Shown here: one piece after another, positions 35,992 through 45,919 of the stretch
How positions within the stretch are numbered: position 1 is the stretch's first letter
Layout: each line of letters begins with the position of its first letter
Assembly: GCA_015179025.1 (NCBI GenBank)
Contig: WHUX01000077.1
Span: 62,001 to 126,000, forward strand
Origin: Terfezia claveryi
Taxonomy: Eukaryota; Ascomycota; Pezizomycetes; Pezizales; Pezizaceae
Direction: 5' to 3'
DNA: 64,000 bases
Program-made: the position numbers and the translations under genes
Notes under the pieces: model-generated
Seen by the model: the letters and a program-made list of their open reading frames with translations, nothing else
The model's database searches: none
What the model was told of the DNA's origin: nothing

Positions 35992-36874
35992 GTCAAGGAA
36001 ACACTAAGGATATTCATGTTAATGCTAATGTATTAACAATGCATCAAATCTTAGGACGTATGGAAACCAATATGGCAGAGCGAAAGAAGTAAGGATAGGA
36101 AATCCTTCTATGTGGGGAAGTGTAATGGAGAACGTTATCTGATTGCTTATATAATTGATTATATACTTTTGTATTTCCTATATTACTACTATGTTATGTA
36201 ACTAAGCCTCTCGGTTGAAGGACTAGCCTTCTACCACCTCCTATTGCTTTATAAGCATCCATAGCACGCGGAATCTGCCATGGGAAGTTCCATGGCACTT
36301 GCCATATGAAGACACCCTCATTATGGCCGCATGACCATCGTTTATGGCGTGTGACTCATTACTATGGCCACATGACCATCGTTTATGGCGTGTGACTTAT
36401 TACTATGGCCACATGACCCTTTTTTGTACAGCGCACCATCTTCTGGTGTGCCACCCTTTATTGTATTTATTTCCTTAGTCATCAGATCTCAGAGGAGTAT
36501 AAATAGGCCGCTGGATTCCCTCTGGAATCCACAAAAAAAGAGAAGAAGCAACCAAGCAAGCCTTCAGAGCAAGCAAGCCTATATTCTGATCAGATCAAGA
36601 TCATATAGCTTAGATAGCACAAATCATATAAGATAGATTACACCAGTTAATTACTGTTCCCTTTGGGAACATCCCATATAGTAATCTCCCTACCCTTCTG
36701 AGGTCTTACCTCAGCAGAACCGAAATACACAAACGTCCGTGCCTACGGATATAGATTGTATAAACGGTACCGAATGAATACTGTCTAGTACCATTCATTA
36801 CATTTGGCCTATTAGAGATATTTGTTATTTATATGATCTATTATCTATATAAACATTGATTAATGACAAGAAAT

Positions 36875-38066
36875 TTAATACTTAGTATACCAACCTTCTG
36901 CCTTAATAACAGCTGCTACACGACGAGGCATAGAGGTATAAAGACTATAAAAAAGTGACTCAGGAATAATCTCCCAAATCTCCGCTAATGCATCTGCTAA
37001 TGCTTCCTTAACTACTTTTGGACTTCCCAGCATATTAATCAAATCCGGATACCTGCAGTGAAGTTGGCATTTTATATATGCCCAAACATGTTCGATTGGA
37101 TTAAGGTCAGGAGAGTAGGCTGGATGTTTAGCAACAACCCAGTCATTATCTTTGAACCATGTGCGTGCAAGCTTGGAAGTGTGGATTGATGAATTGTCTT
37201 GCATAAAAACTGGATCATCAATACCCATCAACTCACTCATTTCCAGACGAACATCAGGAAGAACATGTGTTAAAATCTCAACATATCGAATAGCATTATT
37301 ATGCCCTTCAAGTAGTGGCCATAAATATCCTCTTGATGATCCAAAAAAACATCCCCATACCATGAGAGAGATATCATGAGCCATTCTATATATAAATATT
37401 AGATCTATTAATTATAAGAATTAAGAAAGGAGTAATATACCTGCATGGATCTACTGCCTGCACTTCATAACGATCCTCTCCCTTTTTTCTCCAAACCCAC
37501 TTTGCCCCTGCTCCTTTACTACACTCTACTGAGCACTCATCAGACCAAACATGTTTTTTCCATTGCTCTAGAGTCCAATCCTTCCGTTCTAGAGCCCATG
37601 CTAATCTTGCACTAACATGCCGTGGTAGTAGCTTTGGTCGCTTTCTTGCTATCCATTTTCGAAGTCCTTTACCCCGAAGCATACGATCGATAGTTCGTGG
37701 ATGAATATCTTGTAACTCGGGTATATTGTCTATAAGCTTCAGCTTAGATATTGAAGCATCCCCTTCAATAAGAGCTAGAACTGCATCCTCGGTAGCTTTT
37801 GAAATCTTCTTTTATCGACCTGGATGTGGTTTATTTGTATGAGTTCCACGTTCTATATAGCGTTGGATAAAATCCTGGATAGTTGACTTAGGTCGACCGA
37901 TATGGTTGGCAATTTGTCCATATCCACAGCCTTGCTCATAGAGAAGCATAATCTTGCCTTTTTCAAAATCAGTTAACCACTTTTTCTAGGTAGTGGGTAT
38001 GATAGGCTCGTCTGGTTCTGCTAAAAGCGTATTAAATTGAATTGTAGATAGATTAGGTTCTGACAT
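36875..38066 (-). pseudogene. Tc1/mariner-type transposase with two in-frame stops
   Basis: Starts MSEPNLSTIQFN (ATG at 38064-38066). The helix-turn-helix region includes WLTDFEKGKIMLLYEQG and GQIANHIGRPKSTIQDF. Two stops interrupt it: TAG before KKWLTD and TAA after HPGR. Both are at sites where Gln (CAG, CAA) would fit. The DDE domain follows: WSDECSVE (first Asp), then a 55-bp GT-AG intron (37386-37440) joining in frame to MAHDISLMVWGCFFG, FMQDNSSIHTS (second Asp) and HPAYSPDLNPIEHVW (third acidic residue). It ends at 36875. It belongs to the enclosing element 31788-38289 and is non-functional as read. Confidence 0.85.
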
Positions 38067-38619
38067 GATATATAGGAGGAATCAGAGGCTTTTACTCTAA
38101 AGTTCATGAGCTGTCTGCTGGTACTGGTACCGATAGATAATATATCTAAGTATTTGGTTGCGTGGTTAAGGGGGGGTAAGACATTCGCCCACAAACGTGC
38201 TAGCCGCGTTCAATGCATTAAATCTGAGTCAAGCGCGCTGCATACCCACCCCTTTTATGCGGGGTACCAAATTCATTGCCACCTAGCTGTATTTTATATA
38301 ACCTACAGGTACCCGTGAGAGACCTATGGTAGTGCGCATTCGGACACGGCAGTGGCGAAATATAGCAGCGTTGTAATGCAATCTCAACGTTGCACTTCCC
38401 CTATCTACCTAGACTATGTCTTTCTTTTTTGCTTTTTACAATTTGTCTGACTTGTGAGGTTACTTCCGTACCGGTATTATATCTCGAGAAATTCATTAGC
38501 GTGAAGAATAATTGAAGCATGGCAATACACGTTCTGCTTCCAGCGAACCTATACTGCATTATCAAAATGATCTAAGAGCGTGATATCTATCTAGGGAGGG
38601 GCTGTGGAGGAGGTAATAG

Positions 38620-39470
38620 TATGTACTTATATAATCTTCAATGATTCAGGTATATTCAAATGCATCAAAATCATCCCCGCTGGCTGGAATGGAGTGGTAG
38701 AAAGTTTCCAGATCAATATCAAATGCTGGATCAGTAGGTGCTGGGCTAGTGAACTCTTCATCACCAATAACAAAATCTGGAGCTGGAATGCCTTTGATCT
38801 GAAGCTGGTTGGGCAAAGTGATTCTGACATCCCGGAATGCCTTAAAATCATAGCCTTCTTATCCTTGCAAAATGGGACCCACGCATCTCCAACAACATGC
38901 GTTGCCATAACTCGCTTGTTACTTAATGTCCATCCCATGGTTATTAAGGAAGGGATTTTTTTTTCTTGCTTTGTAATATACAGGTCGGTAAAATCAGGTA
39001 AATATTCCTTAAATGGTTTATTTACAGAGATGTCAAGTGGTTGAATTAGGCCGGTACAACTACCCACAATTAGAGAAGGCATGATTTTTGCATCTTTAGA
39101 AGTGCTAGAACATCATCAGTAGTGTTAAAGGCAGCAGTATATAAAACCAGCAGACTTGAGGTGGATTCGGATTTGCTAGGATTGAGTGCTGGAATGAGCT
39201 CTTTCTCAATCAACTATATTAAGTGCTTTTCATTATTATAGGCTATCTTGTTAAATTCAACTGTAACACTACCATGATATTGATTGCTCTCCTGACTTTT
39301 AATTTTGGCATTGGGACCATTTGATCCATGAAAAATGAGCTTAGGTTTGATGCGAGATACTCCATCAGTGAATAGATATAGGATAAGCTTGTTGTTTATG
39401 TCAATCACTTTTCTAAGTCTTAACAGAAATGGATTTATTTCCAAAAAAATCAAAGGTTCATCCATCTAAA
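38620..39470 (-). pseudogene. Second pogo-type transposase relic
   Basis: Minus-strand fragments carry FTDGVSRIKPKLIFHG (39330-39400, the segment after an early catalytic Asp) and then, after frame breaks, SCTGLIQPLDISVNKPFKEYL (39000-39060, the block near the end of the DDE domain). Divergence from the pogo element at 29822 is high. No terminal inverted repeat was found on either side. Confidence 0.65.
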
Positions 39471-39479
39471 TATTCAAGC

Positions 39480-40463
39480 AAAACTACATGGATGAACTTC
39501 ATTGTAATATTTGACTTTGCTATCTACATCTTCTGCCTTCGATGAGGTTGATTATTATTGTTTGCTCAATATGTCGGTATGCGGCTTGAGTATAACCCTC
39601 AACTCTGCATGCTTTAGCGCGCTAACGAAGTTCTCTAGATAATACCTAGATAATACCTAGGTACGGTTCTCGAGTACGGTTCTCGAGTACTTATTGATTG
39701 GCTAGGGTGTTTGCTATCTCAACTGCCAGAGAGCTCGAGACTCTGACCGTTCTCTTAAGGCCTTCAAGTCTAGGTACTTCAAACAGCAAAAGTGGCCTCA
39801 AGAGAAGAAATAAACTAAGATTATTAAGACCTCACTCAGCCGGATTTCTTCCCACTTTGAAACATGCTTATTTATGGCATGTCTCCATATCGGAGCGCAT
39901 AGAGCAGTTATACTTGTGATTAAGGCATATCTCCCGGGGGGTCCTATTGAGGTAATATTACTCTAAATCTTACTTGAAGAGCGAACGTACTCTACCGTGA
40001 CACATGCTACGGCGGCATAACCCGGTGGCACATACATACCATCCTTTAACATATCTGCTGTTATTTGCAGCTGTTACTGATCCGTTGAGAGAGATTGTAT
40101 ATGTGTTTGTTGTTCATCTTTAAGTGATCCTAGTCCGGGGATGTCAAAAGCTCAGCTCTGAAGTTCCCAGAAATACCCGTAAGCTAATACTGACCTAGCA
40201 TACGCTGACTGCGGGGATCAGCGGTTGATTACTACGCACCGGCTGTCGGCCAGCAATCTTGCCTATATAGAGGACCTCGCTTATCAAGGAGCAAGTCTCG
40301 CCTATCACCAAGCTTCGCATGAGCCAGTTGGGGAATATCCAAGATACCGCAAACTTACATTTACATAGAAGCTATTCAGAACTGCTTACTACACTCACCG
40401 AGCGAGGCTACACACGATCAGTTATTTATAACTTCCTTACGCGTATACTAGTATCCCTCCATT
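39480..40463. other. Upstream region of riboflavin kinase
   Basis: About 1 kb with no gene. It contains two small direct repeats, ATAATACCTAG (39638-39660) and ACGGTTCTCGAGT (39662-39690). The promoter and 5' UTR of the kinase should lie in the last 200 bp. Confidence 0.4.
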
Positions 40464-42198
40464 ATGACGTCTGATCCCGCAACTGCGGCAGCCGCCACCG
40501 GAATCTCTCCAACAGCCAAATTCTTCCCCGGCTTCCCCCGTGCCATCACGCCTATTGGCGCCTCCTCTGGCCCGGAGCCGCCCTACCCATTGAAAATAGA
40601 AGGTCCGGTAATCAAAGGTTTCGGCAGGGGCAGCAAGGAGCTCAACATCCCGACTGCGAACATACCTGTGGAAGGATTGAGTGTGGGAGGCAGAGAGGAG
40701 ATAGTGAGTGGGGTTTACTTCGGTTGGGCGGGGCTAGATTTAACTCAGACAGGAAATAAGGTGGGTGCATTGGTTTTTTTCTTTTTCACTTTCGACTTCC
40801 TTGCAAGAGAGCTTGATACTATCGGAGTTTGGGAGTGGGATTGTCGCGTATTGTAGGGAGATTATAAAGGAAAGATTTGATCATAATAGGACAGAGGGGA
40901 GAAGAGAGGAGCGGGGAATTGTCTACTTTGGGATACTTCAACCGAGGTACAAATATCTGATAGAACAGCATATTGCGAATGAGCAAGGGGAAGGGTTTGG
41001 AGAGAAGGTCTTATTACACAGCCACTCGTAATGAGAGAGATCGAGAGCGGATTACGAGTCCGTTTGTCAGACATGCCATGTCAAATGCAAGATCTCATCT
41101 GGATTGGCCTTGACTTCCGTCAATGTCTTTTCTTGCATTTGTTAGATTGGAAGCTGTTATGCTGCTTGCATTAAGTATATTAACTTGTTCAATCTGGCTA
41201 ATACCTTTAGGAACTCGCAAAGTCAGCGAATGGCAATGTTTTCCCGATGGTGATGTCAATTGGGTGGAATCCATTTTACAAGAACACAGTAAGGAGTGTG
41301 GTGAGTTGGTTTTTTATATTTCATCAGTCCTTGGTAGGTTGTTGCATATTTAGCAATGCATTCATATACCCGATGATCCATATGACTTACGTTACCTTTC
41401 TTCTACAATTATTTCCCTTGCCATGCAATACGGCACAACGTGCATCCCATTCCAATTCGCGATTACAATTGGTAATTTTAATATTATCTTGGTTGATCAT
41501 CCACATCACCACAAATTCCTGTGTTTATTCTCTTGTTTTTTTGTTTGTTCTGTTTGGTTTCTTTTTTTCTCCTCGTATTCCCTTCCTTGTGTATCCTACT
41601 CCCGAATATCTGGCACCAAAGAAAAGAGCCATTCCCGGCATCGGCCCGGGATTTCCTTGCGTTTCTCAACCAACGACACCTCGAGGTCCTTGTGTTATAT
41701 CGCACCGATCATTTCTTGTGTGCGATTCAATCCACGCCTATAAATATCCACCGTTATATATATTTCCTTTTTTCAATTCTGATGTTTTATTGTGGCTCTC
41801 TTGGCGCTCATGAAACGTTATCACCGAATTTGCAATTGCAACTAATGGCGATACCCAATTGCATTCATAGCCGACCTTCGCTTGATCGCTTCTCACTTAT
41901 CATTTTAATTGTTCTATCTATATTTTCTACCAATCATTCTCATTCTGTATTATTCCACATTACTCACTCCCAATAATAGGAAGCACACATAATTCACACC
42001 TTCTCCACCGACTTCTACGGCACCCACATGAAGCTCCTAGTACTAGGGTATATCCGCCCAGAGTTGGATTATGTGAGTAAGGAGGCACTGATTCGGGATA
42101 TTAAGACGGATATTGAGATTGCGCTAGTAAGTTTGGAGAGGGATAGGTGGGGTGTAGGGAAGCTTGGGAATGAAGGCAGATGGGTGGGGGAGTTTTAG
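40464..42198 (+). CDS. FMN1: Riboflavin kinase (ATP:riboflavin 5'-phosphotransferase), three exons
   Basis: Converts riboflavin and ATP to FMN, the committed step to flavin cofactors. Exons 40464-40760, 41223-41300 and 41980-42198 join exactly in frame and give 197 residues, the usual fungal length. Signatures run in order: [32 protein letters not shown] (the PTAN nucleotide/metal-binding motif), [11 protein letters not shown], then [21 protein letters not shown], then [19 protein letters not shown] and [16 protein letters not shown]. Nothing essential is missing. The odd feature is two very long introns (462 and 679 bp), against 50-190 bp elsewhere in this window. It is an ordinary housekeeping gene among transposons and so anchors the locus as nuclear chromosomal DNA. 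Confidence 0.93.
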
Positions 42199-42630
42199 AG
42201 TGGGGAGGTCAAGGTGGTGATGGGAATCTAATAGATGGTAGACAGTTGGAGGAGGGTTGTTTGGGGTGGCTGTTGCTTCGTATTCGCCTGTGGTGCGCGT
42301 GAATGCTATGATTACGCTGCATTTGGCGTGCTTGATATAGATGGAAGTTTGGATTGAGCCTATGGCACAGCTAAGTTTACGTGCCGCTCGCTGGGCGCTA
42401 CATACTGACGCATGAGATTTGGTAGTTGTTGAAACTTTTGTGTTTTAGAAAGGGAAAGTCAGACTCGGGAAGGTCTTGGCCGAAGGGGGCTTATTTCGGG
42501 TAATCGTTCTGTCTTCGTTTCTTTTCCTTACAACATCGAATACAATCATATTGCTTGTCCATATAATACACTGTGCAGGTTTCCTCACGAGACAGTGAGT
42601 TGAGCTTCATTCTGAGGTGTCGTTCTATTC
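42199..42630. other. Downstream of riboflavin kinase, no gene
   Basis: About 430 bp. G-rich at first, then AT-rich, with no ORF of note. The motif cluster begins right after it. Confidence 0.35.
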
Positions 42631-42635
42631 TTGTT

Positions 42636-42965
42636 CGTGCCCACCAGACTACCGTACACTATTGTGCCAACCAGACTAACTCAAAGGAGGGTGTTGTGCC
42701 AACCAGACTACCCAGACTAAACACTTATTTAGTCTGGTTGGCACAACCCCTCGGAACTATTTAGTCTGGTTGCACAACCCCTCCGTACCAACCAGACTAG
42801 GAACTATTAGCCTAAATCTTTTACAGTTTAGGCTTAGTTCGTTGCTGCCAAATGCTTGCGAATTGCAATTGTTAAGAATTGACCACCAGACTACTCTAGT
42901 AGTTACAGCAACGTACGGTAGGGCGGCAGTCTGGTTGGGCGTAACCAGACTAGGTTGGGCGGCTT
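42636..42965. repeat. Cluster of CCAACCAGACTA motifs in both orientations
   Basis: At least eight full or partial copies of the 15-mer occur in about 330 bp. The pair at about 42694 and 42736 faces inward and is identical over TTGTGCCAACCAGACTA. Some copies are joined by CCCAGACTAA or spaced by CCCCTC. It looks like several miniature units nested or stacked. Confidence 0.7.
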
Positions 42966-43436
42966 GTAGCCTCGAACCCACGCTCTTGAACGTGGAGAGG
43001 TCGCATGTGTCCCTTGGTCATGTGATTGCGATGCTAGTGCCAACCTGTTAAAAGTATATGCTTGTGTCGCTATTATGTCGATCACTGATGCTTGCATCTT
43101 GCAATGTCTGCTTGCGTCTTGCAATGTCTGTTTGCATCTTGTCAATGCTTTGCTCTTTGTTCTGCACAACTTCTTTGTTATCCTTAGGCCTGCAGACCTT
43201 ACTATTGTGTGTCATTATTATTGTCTGCTGTCGCTACTCTCTGCTATTGCCTATCGCTGTCTGTGTTCTACTGTTACTGTCGCAAGTCTCTTGCTCCGTG
43301 GTTTATTTAAACCAGTCAAAAGTCCTGTCTATATCAATTAATAAGTTAATACATATCAAGACACACAAGCTATAATCTTCCGCTGCATATGAACTCATTC
43401 TTGCTGTAGTTTTACTACAGGTAATGAGCTCCGGTT

Positions 43437-43573
43437 AGCAAGCTCTCTCGCATCGCAAGCTCTCTCGCACGCAAGCTCGCATGCAAGCTCTCTTGCAAGC
43501 TCTCTCGCACGCAAGCTCTCTCGCATCGCAAGCTCTCTCGCACGCAAGCTCTCTCGCTCGATGCTCGCAACCT
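43437..43573. repeat. GCAAGCTCTCTCGCAC tandem repeat
   Basis: Eight or so 13-22 bp units built on GCAAGCTCTCTCGCA run up to the start of the Copia Gag ORF. They form its leader and probably predate translation start. Confidence 0.7.
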
Positions 43574-45022
43574 CTCCAATGTCTAATCCATTGCCATCCG
43601 ATTACTATGTTACTAAAGTGGGGTCGGTTCCGAGACTCACGCATGGAAACTTTGCTGCATGGGCAAATGCTGTTAAGTATACACTTATCGGGATGAATTG
43701 CTGGGGGATTGTAATAGGCACCGAAAAGCCTCCGAGCGTTCCTGAAGACGATGAAGAAATGAAGAAATATATGAAGCGATCAAACAAGGCAGTATCAGTC
43801 CTATATGGATCTATAACCCCAGCGATCCAAACTTATGTCGCTGGCTTAACTGACGCTGCAGAGATGTGGGAGACTTTATCTAAAACGATGGACATCGTAC
43901 AGAATGAGTCTGGATCATCACATATGAAAGACAAGTTCCACCATGAATCCTTCGGTCCAAATGACACAATCGATCTCTACATAAGTCGTATTCTTTCTTA
44001 TCAAGAACGTCTGGCTAACACAAAACAGAAGCTGCCAGATGAAGACGTTATCACCAAGCTCCTAACAGCCTTACCTCCTGCTTACCATGTGGTGAAAGAA
44101 ATAATCTTCAATCAGCCTGACAGAACTATTGCGACAGTTATCACAGCACTACGAAGACATGCTGAAATTGTTCAGCCTGATGCACCCTCACATCCAACAG
44201 GTGGAGCAGGAGGTAGTACCATTACTAGAGGGTTATTTACTGGGAAAAATCAATCAAGAAAGTTTAAGAGATTTGGAAGCACTCAAGGGACTCGGAAATT
44301 TGATTCTGGAAAAAGGTCAGATATATATTGGTATTGCGCAAAACCTGGACACCGTCAGCAGAATTGTTTTCTTAAGGAGAAAGCAATAAAATTGAGAAAA
44401 GGCAAAAGTCCAAGGGAGATACATGCCATTGATACCCAAGAACAAAACCAAGTCCATCTTAAGTGAGCTCTCATTTCTGATGTTAATTCTCCTTCCAACT
44501 TGAAGTCTGATCGGTGGTTTATTGATTCTGGTGCAACTGATCATTTATGTTCTAATCTGTTTTTCTTTTCTGATATTACTTATCTTGAGACTCCGATTAA
44601 GATATTTATGGGTGACAATCATTTTGTTTATGCTACTGGCCGAGGGACTGCTGATATTGATACATCATTAAGTCTTCATTCTGTTTTATATGTCCTGCAG
44701 TTAGGTACCAATTTAATTTCTGTTGGTCAATTATTTCAATATAATTTTGGAGTTTCTTTCTTACTTAATGCATGTATTATTTCTTCACTTGAAGGAATTG
44801 TTTTGAGAGCTGAATACCGAAATGGAATGTATGAGGTGATATCTACATAAGGTCAAGATTAAGGTCAATCTCAAGCTCAACCTACTCAAGGTTCCGGTCA
44901 CAGTCTTCAATCTCAAGGTTCCGGTCGCAGTCTTCAATCTCAAGGTTCCGGTCGCAGTCTTCAATCTCAAGGTTCCGATCGCAGTCTTCAATCTCAAGGT
45001 TCCGGTCACAGTCTTCAATCTC
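43561..45022 (+). pseudogene. Truncated Ty1/Copia polyprotein (Gag and protease only)
   Basis: Gag ORF 43561-44466 (301 aa) has FAAWANAVKYTLIGMNCWGI and the UBN2-like fold typical of Copia Gag. Its zinc knuckle is YWYCAKPGHRQQNC, where the first Cys is Tyr (TGT to TAT). After a frame break, 44500-44850 encodes the protease RWFIDSGATDHLC (catalytic Asp in DSGA), then the start of the pre-integrase region, VLRAEYRNGMYEV. Stops follow at Gln-like positions, then a five-fold 27-bp repeat reading QGSGRSLQS (about 44890-45018). Integrase, reverse transcriptase and RNase H are absent. The copy is then interrupted by the element at 45023. Confidence 0.85.
44890..45018. repeat. 27-bp tandem repeat (QGSGxSLQS) in Copia relic
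   Basis: About five copies of CAAGGTTCCGGTCGCAGTCT plus TCAATCT head to tail. In the Copia frame the copies read as a Gln/Ser/Gly repeat. Confidence 0.75.
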
Positions 45023-45503
45023 CATCAGGAAAAAAAATTTGGCGTCTGGACGCAGCACCAAGCGTCCGGACGCGATTTTGCATCCTGTGCGTCCTGTGCA
45101 TCCGGACGCCCCGGGGTATTGCATTACGATCCAGATGCAATTAGGGCCCTACGCTGCATCGCAATACAATCCCGACGCCATTGGGGCAACAATAGCCGTC
45201 CAGACGGTGGTTGACATAAGCTCAACGTCTGGATGTCAGAGTTCATTCCTATCGCATCAACAACTCAATTGAGGTTGTTAATGCTATAGGTTCCATGTCT
45301 GGCGTTGCTGAACCAGGGCCCCAAATCGCTCTCTTCTACAATGCACACCCGCTCACCACTTGCATGTACGACAGCCAGGTACATAGCCACCATCAGGATA
45401 GATATTTCTGTGCCGCAACGCCCTCTCTCGGCGCCCTGACGAACTACCTTCTACCTGTCCCGCCTCGTGCGTTAGGTCGCCCCGACGCCACTCCTGGCTG
45501 ATG
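45023..45503. mobile_element. CATCAG-family element, copy 3 (481 bp)
   Basis: The left end CATCAGGAAAAAAAATTTGG continues to GCGTCTGGACGC. The right end, GACGCCACTCCTGGCTGATG, is a diverged inverse of the same end. The interior contains CGTCCGGACGC blocks with CCTGTGCGTCCTGTGCATCC, and segments shared with copy 2 (TTGGGGCAAC near 45182; ATCGCTCTCTTCTACAATGC near 45325; CAGCCAGGTACATAGC near 45374). The flanking dinucleotides are TC and TG, so the duplication is not perfect here. It is non-coding. Confidence 0.6.
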
Positions 45504-45916
45504 TGCCTCTACAATACCTCTCCGTATTCTGATGGTCCTGGCACGACCAACCAACCATTGCGTGCCTCTCAACGCCCTCGGCGCTGGGGCGCCCATTGGC
45601 CTTGACCCCAACTTACGTGAGTGCGTCCTTATCATCCGATTCCTTATCCTCACAATCCTACTGTAACCAACCTTCTTGTAGTAACTTGTGTTCCGTTGTT
45701 GGCTTCTCAAATTCCTCCGACGTCCCCTTGGCATTCCGGCACAGGAGTACTGAGGATGTAAAAATATAATTCAATGGTATACCGTTATTGACAAAGGCTA
45801 TGCCGAACTCTCAGAGTCTTTTTGTGGCAAATTTATTCGCGGCTTCATAACCACAGTACTTGTTCATGAACTTTCGCTTCAATTCCCATCACATTCTATA
45901 CATTTGGCTCCTATGT
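45504..45916. other. Interval between CATCAG-family copy 3 and the Plavaka relic
   Basis: About 410 bp. The first 100 bp may be the far side of the interrupted Copia relic (one frame reads LRASQRPRRWG, like the Arg-rich linker before Copia reverse transcriptase). No other assignment is possible, and the end of the Plavaka element was not located. Confidence 0.3.
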
Positions 45917-45919
45917 ATT

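Larger units (their letters stand above)
33777..36802 (+). mobile_element. Complete non-autonomous LTR retrotransposon (3,026 bp) with 5-bp target duplication
   Basis: Left LTR 33777-34457 (681 bp) and right LTR 36121-36802 (682 bp) both start TGTAATGG and end CATTACA. They differ at roughly 20 sites, mostly C/T. TTTGG precedes the left LTR and follows the right LTR, a perfect 5-bp duplication. A polypurine tract (GTGGGGAAG) directly precedes the right LTR. The 1,663-bp interior holds a gag-like ORF and no protease, reverse transcriptase or integrase, so it depends on another element. No clear tRNA primer-binding site was recognised after the left LTR. Similar LTRs imply a fairly recent insertion. 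Confidence 0.92.
31788..38289. mobile_element. Tc1/mariner-type element with passenger DNA and a nested LTR retrotransposon
   Basis: The end at 31788 reads CAGCTAGGTGGCAATGAATT inward. The end at 38289 reads the same on the other strand, identical for 29 bp through GGTACCCC. TA flanks both ends (31786-31787 and 38290-38291). The Tc1 transposase relic (36875-38066, minus) lies beside the right end. The LTR element 33777-36802 with its target duplication is a later insertion. Removing it leaves about 3.47 kb. The left half carries a three-copy 20-bp repeat, a Thr-repeat ORF and a G-rich minisatellite, none of which are standard Tc1 content. Confidence 0.75.

Noticed and set aside
41247..41976. 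Two 150-190 codon ORFs in riboflavin kinase intron 2
   Set aside because: They overlap exon 2 out of frame, are T-rich and Phe/Leu-rich without a domain, and the spliced kinase explains the locus.
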